The position numbers were made by a program, and so were the translations under genes. From Bacteroidales bacterium (GTDB taxonomy: Bacteria; Bacteroidota; Bacteroidia; Bacteroidales; WCHB1-69), in contig JAFVNW010000047.1 in the NCBI GenBank assembly GCA_017506175.1, positions 1 to 62,388 of the forward strand: DNA of 62,388 bases, given 5' to 3'. Below are positions 24,429-34,401 of the stretch, piece after piece. How positions within the stretch are numbered: position 1 is the stretch's first letter; each line of letters starts with the position of its first letter. The notes under the pieces were generated by a model that was given only the letters and a program-made list of their open reading frames with translations, was not told where the DNA came from and made no database searches.

Positions 24429-26495
24429 TTACTTTTTTTTCGAATTTTTGGAAGCCTCCGCATGTGTCCTCTCGTATGCGGAGACGACATCCACTGCACG
24501 AGAGGCGGCTTTCACGAACGGGGTGACGGAGAGCTTTGAACCGACTGCTTTCTGTAGCCAATACTGCGGGATCAATTTCCCTTGTGAGAACATGCGTTCC
24601 ACCTCTGTCCCCAAATTCTTTCCATGAAAATAATTCTCTAACTGAAAACTGATTAAATACCCTAAAGGATAAGCAGTTAGGTATAATGGAGAATCAATCA
24701 TGTGGGAATAGACCGCTAAGATAATCTGGTCGCTGACTTTGAAAACCGGTGCATAATACTGGTTCCAGATCTCTTTTGCCAAGGAGAGGACGGCCTCTTT
24801 CAGTGCCTCGGCATCGGCATCCGGATGGGCGTACATCCATTTCCAGACCTGGATGTCGAGCAGTGAAACGCCCATGATTTCGTAAGTGCTCCAGAAATTG
24901 TCCAAAAGTTCGTAGTAGGGGCCGAGCGTGTCTTTTGGAGTGACTCCAAGTAATTGTAAATCACGTTGTTGGAACGAAAAAGCCACGGCTTCTGTAAAAG
25001 CGGTATTGGGTACGCCCGACAAAAAATAGTTGGGTACGTTGTGCAGCGAGAAGGTCTGTTCCACATTGTGCCCGAATTCGTGAATGCCGATGTTGAATCC
25101 CTTGTAATCCATGCCGTTAGCTCCGATGCGCGTGCGCAGGCGGGCATTGTCGCTTCTCATCCGCGACTCCCACGCATGGCCGGCGCCCACGGAAGCGTCC
25201 ACCGTTACGTGCTGACAGATGAAGTTCGCTTTTTCTCTCGTGAAGCCCAACGCTTGCAGTATGTTAGGAAGGTCGGCGACAAAGGCCTCCTTCGTCGGAT
25301 ACTTCCTGCGCGTAATTGCATCCAAAGAGCTCTCTTCGATGGAGGAGCGGTTCTTGAATCCGTTGTACCAGATGTCGAAAGGTTGCAGTCTTCTTCCCAA
25401 CTTCCTGGAAATCAAGTCCGCTACCTTTTTCACTTCGGGTCTTGAGAGAAAAGCACTGAAAAGTTTTTCGATGTCGTTTTCTGAAAATTCCAATTCGTCA
25501 TTGAAACGCCGGTCGAGGTAGGTGGAATGGTCTTGATAGTATTTGTCGGCGGCACTGATGGCTTTGAAGTTGTTGAGGAGATATTGGTAGCGGACATTTC
25601 TTTCTGGAGGGAAAGAGCCTTCGGAATGTCCGATGGAAACCATGTTGGCAATCGGATACCAGTCACGTTTGCTGCTGTTAATCACTTCTTTAGGAATGGA
25701 TTGCTCAATGATGCGGCGCATGATTGCATAGATGATGCGCTGCTTTTCAAAACCGTTGACCTTGTCGGCATAGGCGGCTTTTAGTTCGTCGCGCAGCCCC
25801 CAGTGGGAGATGAGTTTCACGTTTTCACCCCAAAAATGTCTTTTTTCGTTGGATGCCACCTTCCCCATGTGGATGTTGTAATTGGAGATGTAGTAGTCGG
25901 CCGCGGTGGTGGCTTGCGTGATGGCTTGCTGTACGTTGGCTGGGATGCGGGCGGTGAACATATCGCCCAAACGCGCGTACCCCCATTCAAGGTCGCTCCA
26001 TTTTTCCGCATTCTCGCTCTTCTCTTTCAAGGTGTAATGCGGGAAATTGAGCGTGATGACGAATGCTATCTTGTTGGCGAACAGGTCGTTAGATAAATGC
26101 GCGGTTGCATCGTATGCGGCGAACATCTCATCTACAGGAAGCGATTGATAGCCAGTAACGTGGATGGGAAGACTCAAATCCACCGTCAACTTGTTGCTGT
26201 AGCCGAGAATGGCTTCGAAATTGTCGCACAAACGTTGGAAAAGCTCTTTCTTGTCGGAAGGGCTGGTGCAGAAATTGTCGATGCAGAACTGGCTGAACTC
26301 TTCAGCTGTCCCGTCCTCTTCCGTCCACAAAGCAGCCGTCTGCGTGACGCCACGGGTCACCATGGCGGAGGTCATTTTGGTGTGCGGTTGCACATTGCTG
26401 ACGGTTTTTTTGATTACATCTTCAGAAATGAAATTTTGTGCAGGCATACTGGCAACAAGCCCGATGAGGGTGAGTAAAATGAGGAATCTCTTCAT
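24429..26495 (-). CDS. Secreted M3-like zinc metallopeptidase
   Basis: A 688-residue exported peptidase. The signal peptide is MKRFLILLTLIGLVASMPAQ. The zinc motif HEFGH is at residues 472-476 and a likely third ligand is E502 in NTAFTEAVAF, the spacing seen in M3 (thimet oligopeptidase-like) enzymes. The rest is mostly helical. The family call rests on this motif and layout, so a relative of M3 is possible. The C-terminus is Lys-rich (NSKKK) and has no T9SS domain. It sits between mutA (35 nt upstream) and gldF (12 nt downstream). Confidence 0.75.
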   Translation of the reverse strand: MKRFLILLTLIGLVASMPAQNFISEDVIKKTVSNVQPHTKMTSAMVTRGVTQTAALWTEEDGTAEEFSQFCIDNFCTSPSDKKELFQRLCDNFEAILGYSNKLTVDLSLPIHVTGYQSLPVDEMFAAYDATAHLSNDLFANKIAFVITLNFPHYTLKEKSENAEKWSDLEWGYARLGDMFTARIPANVQQAITQATTAADYYISNYNIHMGKVASNEKRHFWGENVKLISHWGLRDELKAAYADKVNGFEKQRIIYAIMRRIIEQSIPKEVINSSKRDWYPIANMVSIGHSEGSFPPERNVRYQYLLNNFKAISAADKYYQDHSTYLDRRFNDELEFSENDIEKLFSAFLSRPEVKKVADLISRKLGRRLQPFDIWYNGFKNRSSIEESSLDAITRRKYPTKEAFVADLPNILQALGFTREKANFICQHVTVDASVGAGHAWESRMRSDNARLRTRIGANGMDYKGFNIGIHEFGHNVEQTFSLHNVPNYFLSGVPNTAFTEAVAFSFQQRDLQLLGVTPKDTLGPYYELLDNFWSTYEIMGVSLLDIQVWKWMYAHPDADAEALKEAVLSLAKEIWNQYYAPVFKVSDQIILAVYSHMIDSPLYLTAYPLGYLISFQLENYFHGKNLGTEVERMFSQGKLIPQYWLQKAVGSKLSVTPFVKAASRAVDVVSAYERTHAEASKNSKKK

Positions 26496-26530
26496 TATCA
26501 GTTTTTTTGTAGAGATGTTGTGCGAAAAAC

Positions 26531-28375
26531 CTACTTCGCGAACAGTTTTTCATTATAGCGTTTCAGGCATTCCAAGACGTTGGTTCTCACGTGGATGAAG
26601 TCGTCGGCACCGGCAGCTTTCAGCGCGTCGATGCTTTCGGTCGGGTTTCCTGCCACGATGAAGATGAAGCCAGCGGCTTTGGCTGCTTTGGCAGCTTCCA
26701 CACCCAAGGTGGCGTACTCTTCGTCGGAACTGCAAACCACGATGATGTCGGCTTTCACGGCTTTGGCTGCTTCGATTCCTTCGGCGATGGAGTCGAAGCC
26801 GGCGGGTTCGATAATCTCATAACCGGCGCAGCCGAAGAAGTTGGTGGCGAAGCCAGAGCGTGCCTGGCGCATCGCAAGGTTGCCGACCTTCATCAGAAAT
26901 ACTTTCGGACGGCCGTTCTTCGCAGCGTATCTTTCGGTTTCCAAACGCAATTCTTCGAAAGCAACGGCGCCGCGATAAGTTTGCAGCCCGGCGCGCTTCT
27001 CTTCCGGCATGACTTCGATTTTTTCCAGCATCGTCTCTTTGATGTTCGGGAACTGGTTGGTTCCCAGTAGAATGTATTTTCTGGTGGCGATGTCCATATT
27101 GCGTTTCTGGCAGCTTTCTTCAATGGCGGTCTTGATTTTGCCATCGAGAATCATTTGGGTAATGCCGCCTTCGGCTTCCACCGATTGGAACAGTTTCCAA
27201 GCGTGTTCGGCGATGGAGTCGGTGAGGTTTTCAATGTAATAGGAGCCGGCAGCAGGGTCAACGGTTTTGTCGAAATAGGATTCTTCTTTGAGAATGATCT
27301 GCACGTTGCGGCTGATGCGGCGTGAGAAGTCGTCGTCGCCCTTGAAGGCCACATCGAAGGGTTGAAGGGTGATGCTGTCGGCGCCACCCAACGAGGCTGA
27401 CATACCTTCCGTAGTGGTTCTCAACATGTTGACATACGGGTCGAAGATGGTTTTGTTCCAGCAGGAGGCCACGGAGTTGATGCGGATTTTGCAGCTTTCA
27501 ACGTTCTTCGGCTGGTATTGCGACACCATTGTGGCCCACAGCAGGCGGATGGCTCTCAGTTTGGCAATCTCCATGAAGTAGTTGGAGGAGATGGAGAGTG
27601 TGAGTTCCATCTTGCCGGCAATCTGGTCAATGGTGAGACCATTGGCGGTGGCGAAAGCGAGGTATTCGTTGGCGATGCCTAAAACGTAGCCGAGTTCCTG
27701 CACGATGGTTGCGCCGCCGTTGTGCATCAGGATGCCCTGCACGTTAACGGCCTTGAACTTCGGCATGTTTTCAGTCATTTTCACCAAATCGACGGCTTTG
27801 CGCATGTCGGCGTCTTGGCTGAAGTAGAATTTCCCCTCGCGCAGGCAGTATGCGATGGCGTCGAAGCCCGTACTGCCTTTCACCTGACTTTTGTCTATCT
27901 TGTTGTTGTCCAGATATTTGATGAAGTTCTCAATCAAGGTCATATAGTCCTTGGAGTGGAGGAATTGCACGCCTACTTTCGTCAGGTCAATGCCGCTGAG
28001 CAAAGTGGCCAGGTCGCTTTCGTTTTGGATTTCCTTGCAGTTGAAGGCGATGGTGGTGGCTCCGCCATTGATGGAGGCGAGGGCGATTTCGTTCGCTTTT
28101 TTCGCATTTTTCTCTTTCACATTCTGCACGATTTCCCATGCGTTGTTGTCGGCCTTCGTGCCGCGAGTGAAGGGAAATTCATCGGGAAGGGCATTGAGGT
28201 AATCGATGTCCTTCAGGTCTTCGGCCCTGTAGTAGGGACGGACCTTGAAACCTTCATCGGTGCGCCAAACCAGTTTCCGTTCATAGTCTGCGCCCTTGAG
28301 GTCGCGTTGGATGACTTCTTCCCATTTTTCGGTCGGGATGGGGTCGAATTCGCTGAATAATTTCTCGTCTGTCAT
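26531..28375 (-). CDS. mutA: Methylmalonyl-CoA mutase small subunit
   Basis: A 614-residue subunit of the B12-dependent mutase that interconverts succinyl-CoA and methylmalonyl-CoA on the route to propionate. The barrel domain includes MLRTTTEGMSASLGGADSI and DPAAGSYYIE. The C-terminal domain has the cobalamin-domain fold but lacks the DxHxxG motif, as expected of the small subunit. In other Bacteroidales the large subunit gene (mutB) follows at once. Here it does not, and mutB is nowhere in the window. A TACCTTTG box at 28438-28445 drives it. It appears to lead a six-gene run. Confidence 0.93.
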   Translation of the reverse strand: MTDEKLFSEFDPIPTEKWEEVIQRDLKGADYERKLVWRTDEGFKVRPYYRAEDLKDIDYLNALPDEFPFTRGTKADNNAWEIVQNVKEKNAKKANEIALASINGGATTIAFNCKEIQNESDLATLLSGIDLTKVGVQFLHSKDYMTLIENFIKYLDNNKIDKSQVKGSTGFDAIAYCLREGKFYFSQDADMRKAVDLVKMTENMPKFKAVNVQGILMHNGGATIVQELGYVLGIANEYLAFATANGLTIDQIAGKMELTLSISSNYFMEIAKLRAIRLLWATMVSQYQPKNVESCKIRINSVASCWNKTIFDPYVNMLRTTTEGMSASLGGADSITLQPFDVAFKGDDDFSRRISRNVQIILKEESYFDKTVDPAAGSYYIENLTDSIAEHAWKLFQSVEAEGGITQMILDGKIKTAIEESCQKRNMDIATRKYILLGTNQFPNIKETMLEKIEVMPEEKRAGLQTYRGAVAFEELRLETERYAAKNGRPKVFLMKVGNLAMRQARSGFATNFFGCAGYEIIEPAGFDSIAEGIEAAKAVKADIIVVCSSDEEYATLGVEAAKAAKAAGFIFIVAGNPTESIDALKAAGADDFIHVRTNVLECLKRYNEKLFAK

Positions 28376-28437
28376 GGTCTCTGTTATTTTAATTTATTAA
28401 TTTTTCCTCAAAATTTTTAATACAAAAAATGCGGGTG

Positions 28438-28445
28438 CAAAGGTA
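28438..28445 (-). promoter_or_regulatory. -7 box for mutA
   Basis: The minus strand reads TACCTTTG, 62 nt upstream of mutA. Confidence 0.6.
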
Positions 28446-28586
28446 CGAAATAATTCAGTATGCAGGATTCATAATTGTGAATTATTTAGAGGCTGAAAAA
28501 CAGGGGGCGAATTGGAAAATCCGTCCCCTGTCTATGTGCTGTTTTGATGGGTAGGAGCAGGTATTAAACCTCCTATCACCTAGCTG

Positions 28587-29873
28587 CTACCGCTTCATCA
28601 TCTCCTCAATCTCCTCCACCTCCACCGGCATGTCGGGCATCAGATTGATGGGGTTGTCGGCGACGACCACGTCGGTTTCGATTCTCACGCCAATGCCCTC
28701 CTCGGCCACGTAAATACCAGGTTCACAACTTAGTACCATGCCAGGCTGGAAGGTCCAGTCGCGTTGGCCCACGTCGTGTACGTCCAAACCGATGAAGTGC
28801 GACGTGTTATGCATGTAGTATTTCTTGAAGAGTGGATGGGCGGGGTCTTCCTTCTTGATGTCGTCCCATTTCAGCAGACCGAGTTTTACCAATTCCTCGT
28901 TCATTCGTTCGAATACGAAGTCGTTGATTTTGTGGATGTTCATGCCTGGTTTAAAGAGCGGGATGGTCTCTTTGAAAATAGAGAGCGTGCTGTTGTAAAT
29001 CTCTTTCTGGCGTGGGGTGAATTTGCCGTTCACTGGCACGGTGCGGGTTGCATCGCCGGCATAGTTGGCATATTCGGCGCCGAAGTCCATCAGCAGTAAA
29101 TCGCCGTCTTTCATCACCTTGTCGTTCTTGATGTAATGGAGGATGCAAGTGTCTTGGCCGGCGGCGACGATGGGGGCGAAGGAGTGGCCTGTTGCGCCGT
29201 TGCGGAGCATCTCGTAGGTCAGCTCCGCCTCGATTTCATACTCGTATTTACCAGGCTGGATCGCCTTCAATGCGCGCCTGAATGCCCTCGTTGTGATGTC
29301 GCAGGCGTGTTTCAGCGCCTCCAACTCTTCCGGCGATTTGTTCGCGCGCAATGGGTAGAGGATGGGGGCGAGGCGGCGGTAGGTGTGCAGCGGGTACTCT
29401 TCCATCAGCTGTTTGGCAAAGCGGTGCTCGCGTGTAATCGGCTCCCAACGTAGGCGCGGATTTTCCGGCAGATGCAGATAAACGTTTTGCGAGTTCACCA
29501 TCAAATCCTGCAAGGTGTCCTGGAAATTGTCGGTAAACATAACTGTTTGGATGCCAGAGATTTGTGATGCCTGTTCTTGGGTGAGGCGATGCCCGAACCA
29601 AATCACCATCTCCGGACTCGGATTCTTGATGAACAGGATTTCGCGGTACGCTTTGTTCGGATGCCACGGTGCCAACGTTAAATAGGTCTCCTCCTGGTCG
29701 ATTCCGGTCAGATAGAGCATTTCGGAGTTCTGGCGGAAGGGCATTGTGGTGTCGCCGCAACGCGGAAACTCGCTGTTGGAGGTCAGAATGACCAGTGAAT
29801 TCTCCTCGATTTCTCCAACCACATTCTTGCGGTTGTTGATGTAAAATTGCTGATTTAATGGTTCGTATCTCAT
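28587..29873 (-). CDS. pepP: Xaa-Pro aminopeptidase (M24B)
   Basis: A 428-residue metalloenzyme that removes N-terminal residues before proline. An AMP_N domain (about 1-140) precedes the pita-bread catalytic domain. Metal ligands are seen in LLMDFGAEYANYAGDATRT (two Asp), HNTSHFIGLDVHD (His), SCEPGIYV (Glu) and GVRIETDVVV (Glu). A longer open frame runs upstream over the valS start on the other strand. The ATG at 29873 (MRYEPLNQQF) fits the family start and lies downstream of the -7 box at 29969-29976. A diverged 3'-end relic of another pepP lies at 39907-40046. Confidence 0.95.
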   Translation of the reverse strand: MRYEPLNQQFYINNRKNVVGEIEENSLVILTSNSEFPRCGDTTMPFRQNSEMLYLTGIDQEETYLTLAPWHPNKAYREILFIKNPSPEMVIWFGHRLTQEQASQISGIQTVMFTDNFQDTLQDLMVNSQNVYLHLPENPRLRWEPITREHRFAKQLMEEYPLHTYRRLAPILYPLRANKSPEELEALKHACDITTRAFRRALKAIQPGKYEYEIEAELTYEMLRNGATGHSFAPIVAAGQDTCILHYIKNDKVMKDGDLLLMDFGAEYANYAGDATRTVPVNGKFTPRQKEIYNSTLSIFKETIPLFKPGMNIHKINDFVFERMNEELVKLGLLKWDDIKKEDPAHPLFKKYYMHNTSHFIGLDVHDVGQRDWTFQPGMVLSCEPGIYVAEEGIGVRIETDVVVADNPINLMPDMPVEVEEIEEMMKR

Positions 29874-29968
29874 GGAATTGTTGATTTGTTGAATCGTTGG
29901 TTGATTGATTTGTTTGATAAAAATTTCCTCACGAAAATCTCCCACCTCTTCGCTAAATATAAAGTTCG

Positions 29969-29976
29969 CAAAAGTA
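29969..29976 (-). promoter_or_regulatory. -7 box for pepP
   Basis: The minus strand reads TACTTTTG. It is back to back with the valS box 34 nt away. Confidence 0.6.
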
Positions 29977-30009
29977 CAAAGATTTCCCCGGAATTCCCCA
30001 AAAAAAATG

Positions 30010-30017
30010 TAATTTTG
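30010..30017 (+). promoter_or_regulatory. -7 box for valS
   Basis: TAATTTTG followed by CACC, 27 nt before the valS ATG. Confidence 0.65.
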
Positions 30018-30044
30018 CACCCTGTTTTTTAACACCCTTATATT

Positions 30045-32684
30045 ATGGAAATTGCAACGAAATACGAGCCGCAACTGATTGAAAACAAGTGGTATGAATT
30101 CTGGATGGAGCATAAGCTCTTCGCTTCGAAACCCAATGGCAAGCCGTCGTTCACGGTGGTCATCCCGCCGCCGAATGTGACGGGCATCCTGCACATGGGG
30201 CACATGCTCAACAACACGATTCAGGATATTCTGGTTCGTCGTGCGCGTATGATGGGCTTCAACGCCTGCTGGGTGCCTGGCACCGACCACGCCTCCATCG
30301 CCACCGAAGCCAAGGTGGTGGGCATGCTCCGTGAGAAGGGCATTGACAAACGCCAACTTTCCCGCGAGGAATTCCTCAAGTACGCTTGGGAATGGAAGGA
30401 AAAGCACGGCGGCATCATCTTGCAGCAACTCAAGAAGTTGGGGGCCTCCTGCGATTGGGACCGCACCAAGTTCACCATGGACCCCGAACTCTCCGAGGCC
30501 GTCATCGACGTTTTCGTTGACTTATATAATAAAGGTAAAATCTATCGCGGCGTTCGCATGGTCAACTGGGACCCCAAGGCGCTCACCGCCGTCTCCGACG
30601 AGGAAGTCGTTTACAAAGAACTGCAATCCAAGTTGTATTATGTCCGTTATCAAATTGAAGGGACTGATAATGAATATGTCACCATCGCGACCACCCGTCC
30701 GGAGACCATCCTTGGCGATACGGCCATTTGCATGCACCCTGATGACGAACGTTTCAAGCATCTCCGTGGCAAACGCGCTATCGTGCCCATTGTCAACCGT
30801 TCCATCCCCTTGATTTTCGACGAATATGTGGACCGCGAGTTCGGCACCGGCGCCCTCAAAATCACCCCCGCCCACGACATCAACGACTACAACCTCGGAC
30901 TGAAATACAAACTCGACACCATTAACATCTTCAATGATAATGGGACGTTGAATGAAAACGCACAGTTTTTGGTCGGCGTGGACCGTTTCAAGGCTCGCGA
31001 AGAGATTATCCCAATGCTTGAAAAAGCAGGAAGTCTTGTTAAAATTGAAGATTACGTCAACAAAGTCGGCTTCTCGGAACGCACCAACGAGGTGATTGAG
31101 CCGAAACTCTCTGTTCAATGGTTTTGCGATATGCGCGCGCTCGCCAAACCCGCCCTCGATGCCGTGATGAACGACGATATCAAGTTCTATCCCGAAAAAT
31201 TCAAAAACACCTACTCCTATTGGATGGAGAACGTGAAGGATTGGTGCATCAGCCGCCAACTCTGGTGGGGGCACCGCATTCCAGCTTACTATCTGCCTAA
31301 TAAAGAGTTCGTTGTGGCTAAGACAAAGGAAGAGGCTTTTGAAATTGCCAAGAAGAAATACCCCGAACTCAATCTTAAAATGGAGGATTTGCAGCAGGAT
31401 GAGGATGTGTTGGATACATGGTTTTCTTCTTGGCTGTGGCCGATGTCCGTGTTTGATGGATTGAGACATCCTGATAATGAGGAAATTAAGTATTACTATC
31501 CGACGAGTGTTTTGATTACCGCCCCCGACATCATTTTCTTCTGGGTGGCCCGTATGATCATGGCCGGTCTGGAATGGCGCAAGGAAGTTCCTTTCAAGCA
31601 CGTCTATTTCACCGGCACGGTTCGTGACAAGCTTCGTCGTAAAATGTCAAAGTCGCTGGGCAATTCACCCGACCCGATCATGCTGATGGAGAAGTTCGGT
31701 GCCGACGGCGTGAGAATGGGCATGCTTCTCAGTTCGCCCGCAGGCAATGACCTGCTGTTCGATGAGTCGCTTTGCGAGCAGGGACGCAATTTCAGCAACA
31801 AGATTTGGAACGCCTTCAGATTGATTAAGGGCTGGCAGGTGGATGACCAAATCGCGCAACCCCTTCATTCCCAAGTGGCCGTGAAGTGGTTCCAACATCG
31901 CTTCAACGAGGTGCTGGCCACCATCAACGCCGATTTCGACAAGTTCCGCATCTCCGATGCGCTGATGGGCGTTTACAAACTTGTTTGGGACGACTTCTGC
32001 GCCTGCTTCCTCGAAATTGTCAAACCAGCCTATCAGCAGCCGATTGACGGTAAAACCTACAGCGAAATCATCGATATTTTTGAGAATCTGATGTTAATTC
32101 TGCATCCGTTCATGCCTTTCATTACCGAAGAACTATGGCATAATCTTCGCGAAAGAGGTGAGAATGAATCGATTATGATTGCTCAAATGCCGCAGCCGAA
32201 GGCGGAAAATGGCGCTGACAACCTGCTCGCCCGTTTCGAACTGACCAGAAAGGTGGTGGAGGATGTCCGTCGTGTTCGTGCTGAAAAGAACATCGCGCAG
32301 AAAAACGCCATCGAACTGTTGGTAATCAAGCAAGATGATGCAGAAACAGATGCTGAAATGGATTCCGTTATCCAAAAATTGTGCAATATCTCTTCTATTC
32401 AATATATTAAAGAAAAGGTAAGTGGCACTTGCTCATTCATCGAACAAAACACCGAATATCTGATTCCGATCGCCCAAAATATCAATGTGGAAGAGGAGTT
32501 GAAGAAGCTGAACGCCGACTTGGAATACGCCGAAAAGTTCCTCCAGTCTGTCTTGAAGAAGTTGGCGAACGAGCGTTTTGTCAGCAATGCCCCTGAACAG
32601 GTGGTGGCTGTGGAGCGCAAAAAACAGTCGGATGCGGAGGAGAAAATTAAGATGTTGAAGGAGCAAATTGCTAATTTACAGTAG
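30045..32684 (+). CDS. valS: Valyl-tRNA synthetase
   Basis: An 879-residue class I synthetase. The HIGH motif is HMGH in [15 protein letters not shown] and KMSKS is present as [12 protein letters not shown]. The editing domain ([14 protein letters not shown], then [16 protein letters not shown]) and a C-terminal coiled coil (about 810-879) complete a normal ValS. The small membrane-protein gene starts 1 nt after the stop. Confidence 0.98.
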   Translation: MEIATKYEPQLIENKWYEFWMEHKLFASKPNGKPSFTVVIPPPNVTGILHMGHMLNNTIQDILVRRARMMGFNACWVPGTDHASIATEAKVVGMLREKGIDKRQLSREEFLKYAWEWKEKHGGIILQQLKKLGASCDWDRTKFTMDPELSEAVIDVFVDLYNKGKIYRGVRMVNWDPKALTAVSDEEVVYKELQSKLYYVRYQIEGTDNEYVTIATTRPETILGDTAICMHPDDERFKHLRGKRAIVPIVNRSIPLIFDEYVDREFGTGALKITPAHDINDYNLGLKYKLDTINIFNDNGTLNENAQFLVGVDRFKAREEIIPMLEKAGSLVKIEDYVNKVGFSERTNEVIEPKLSVQWFCDMRALAKPALDAVMNDDIKFYPEKFKNTYSYWMENVKDWCISRQLWWGHRIPAYYLPNKEFVVAKTKEEAFEIAKKKYPELNLKMEDLQQDEDVLDTWFSSWLWPMSVFDGLRHPDNEEIKYYYPTSVLITAPDIIFFWVARMIMAGLEWRKEVPFKHVYFTGTVRDKLRRKMSKSLGNSPDPIMLMEKFGADGVRMGMLLSSPAGNDLLFDESLCEQGRNFSNKIWNAFRLIKGWQVDDQIAQPLHSQVAVKWFQHRFNEVLATINADFDKFRISDALMGVYKLVWDDFCACFLEIVKPAYQQPIDGKTYSEIIDIFENLMLILHPFMPFITEELWHNLRERGENESIMIAQMPQPKAENGADNLLARFELTRKVVEDVRRVRAEKNIAQKNAIELLVIKQDDAETDAEMDSVIQKLCNISSIQYIKEKVSGTCSFIEQNTEYLIPIAQNINVEEELKKLNADLEYAEKFLQSVLKKLANERFVSNAPEQVVAVERKKQSDAEEKIKMLKEQIANLQ

Positions 32685-32685
32685 A

Positions 32686-32871
32686 ATGAAGGGAATTGGC
32701 AAAGACTTGGTTCGACTGATTATTGTCATTCTCGTGCTGTGTGCATTCGTCTATTTGATGGATGGCAGCGTGGGTGACAAGCGCGATATGTATTACGGAG
32801 TGGTGGGCGGTGGAGTCACCGCTTTCCTCGTTTTTTTTGTAGTCAAACGGATTCGGAACAAGAAGAGGTAG
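32686..32871 (+). CDS. Small two-span membrane protein
   Basis: A 61-residue protein with two hydrophobic segments (about 9-25 and 39-54) separated by a short charged loop (DGSVGDKRDMYYG) and ended by a basic tail (KRIRNKKR). No family was recognised. It starts one base after the valS stop and is probably translated from the same mRNA. It converges with engB with 4 nt between. Confidence 0.6.
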   Translation: MKGIGKDLVRLIIVILVLCAFVYLMDGSVGDKRDMYYGVVGGGVTAFLVFFVVKRIRNKKR

Positions 32872-32875
32872 AGAT

Positions 32876-33472
32876 TTATTTTGAGTTGATGACGCCTTCG
32901 ATGTAGTCGCAAATCTCTTCTTTCCCTCGGCCGGTTTCGGCCGAGGAGAGGAAACAAGGTGGTAGTTCCTCCCAGCTTTCTAGCATAGCCTTTTTGAAAG
33001 CCTCCACATTGCGTTGCATCCGTGTCTCTTTCAATTTGTCGGTTTTGGTGAAAATGAGCGCAAAGGGTACGCCGTCTTCGCCCAGTTGATTGATGAAGTT
33101 GAGGTCGTTTTTCTGCGGTTCCAGCCGCGAATCAATCAGCACGAAAACCAGCTGAAGGTTGGGACGCAGGCACAGATAGTCGCGAATCATTTTGGTCCAC
33201 ATCTCGCGCATCGCCTTGGAAATGCTTGCATAGCCATATCCGGGCAAATCCACCAGATACCAGCTCTCGTTGATGAGGAAGTGGTTGATGGTTTGCGTCT
33301 TGCCGGGTTTTGAGGATGTTTTGGCCAGTGATTTGTTGTTGGCCAGCATGTTGATCAGCGAGGATTTCCCCACGTTGGAACGCCCGATGAAGGCGAATTC
33401 CGGCTTGTTGGGTGTCGGGCATTTCCGCCAGTCGGTGACGGACTGCAAATAGGTGGCTTGATTGATTTTCAC
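32876..33472 (-). CDS. engB: Ribosome biogenesis GTP-binding protein EngB/YsxC
   Basis: A 198-residue GTPase needed for 50S assembly. Motifs are GRSNVGKSSLIN (G1), LVDLPGYGYA (G3) and TKTDK (G4). SKPGKTQTINHFLI (G2) is also typical. The start is GTG at 33472, sharing GTGA with the stop of the upstream acyltransferase gene, so translation is coupled. This ties a ribosome-assembly gene to lipid genes and a secreted protease upstream. Confidence 0.96.
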   Translation of the reverse strand: MKINQATYLQSVTDWRKCPTPNKPEFAFIGRSNVGKSSLINMLANNKSLAKTSSKPGKTQTINHFLINESWYLVDLPGYGYASISKAMREMWTKMIRDYLCLRPNLQLVFVLIDSRLEPQKNDLNFINQLGEDGVPFALIFTKTDKLKETRMQRNVEAFKKAMLESWEELPPCFLSSAETGRGKEEICDYIEGVINSK

Positions 33473-34401
33473 TTTCTTTTTCTTTTGTAGGAGTCCACGT
33501 GCCGCATGACCTTCTTTTCGTACATGTCGGTGATGGTGATGAGGATGCCCATCTCTTCCACATCTCCGAATTCTTCGTTGGCGGATGCCCCGAAATATTG
33601 CATGCTGGAGGATAACGACATGTATGCCTTGATAAGTGGCGGTATGGTGGTTTTGATATCTAAAATGTTGCGATTCAATATCTTAAAGTCTTCAGAGAAG
33701 GATTTGCCGGTGAAAATGGTCTTGATGGCTTTTGGGGTTGCTTGCGTAGGGTGGAATGGTTTCATCAATGTTTCGTCGCCTTTGAAGTATTTGGTCAGGA
33801 AGTTGAGTATCCAATTGCGTGCCAGTCGGTTATAACTGTTGTACATCGTCATTTTCCCGAAGAAGTACTTGGTTTCTGGATAGTCCACGATGAGTGTTCC
33901 GAGGCCATCCCACATGTTGTCGAGAGAGAAGAGGTTTGCGCGATTGCGATTGCCGGCTTGGTACTTAGGTTGCACGAAGCTGCGGCCGAGTTCAATGGTT
34001 TGGGGCCATTCCTCGTGAATGAATTTTTCGGAGAAATGGAAGAGTTTGGAGCAGGGGGTGTGGGGATATCCGTTGGCATCCAGTGGAACATCCTTTCCGA
34101 GGATGAATCGGTAGGCACTGACAATCTCCTGTTCTTCATCATTCCAGACGATGAGTTGTTGGAAGGGGATTTCCGCGAGGTCGTATTCGTCGATGTCCGC
34201 GCTTTTCCCGGTGCCGCCGCCTGCTTCAGCACGGAAGGTCAGTTCGCGAAGCCTGCCGATTTCCTGCATCACGTTGGGTGCGTTGTGGGCGTTCACCATG
34301 TAGATGTCGTTGCCGCCCGCATTGGTTTTCCGCAGGAATCGCTCTTCGGTCAGTTCAGCCTTGAGCAGTTTTTTATCAATGGGCTCTATGATATTCTCCA
34401 T
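33469..34401 (-). CDS. glsB: Glycine-lipid N-acyltransferase (GlsB-type, OlsB-like)
   Basis: A 310-residue GNAT-fold acyltransferase of the hemolysin/OlsB type. It has the ELTFRAEAGGGTGKSADIDEYD region and the ELGRSFVQPKYQ stretch of this family. It lies beside a PlsC-like acyltransferase gene, with TAATG shared between them. In Bacteroides thetaiotaomicron the same pair (GlsB and GlsA) makes glycine lipids: GlsB joins a 3-hydroxy fatty acid to glycine. That role is assigned by family and neighbourhood. Start at 34401 (MENIIEPIDKK) preferred over an upstream frame within the neighbour. Confidence 0.8.
   Translation of the reverse strand: MENIIEPIDKKLLKAELTEERFLRKTNAGGNDIYMVNAHNAPNVMQEIGRLRELTFRAEAGGGTGKSADIDEYDLAEIPFQQLIVWNDEEQEIVSAYRFILGKDVPLDANGYPHTPCSKLFHFSEKFIHEEWPQTIELGRSFVQPKYQAGNRNRANLFSLDNMWDGLGTLIVDYPETKYFFGKMTMYNSYNRLARNWILNFLTKYFKGDETLMKPFHPTQATPKAIKTIFTGKSFSEDFKILNRNILDIKTTIPPLIKAYMSLSSSMQYFGASANEEFGDVEEMGILITITDMYEKKVMRHVDSYKRKRK

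Noticed and set aside
29874-30428. N-terminal extension of pepP
   Set aside because: The frame continues upstream of 29873 but crosses the divergent promoters and the valS start on the other strand. The family start and the -7 box support 29873.
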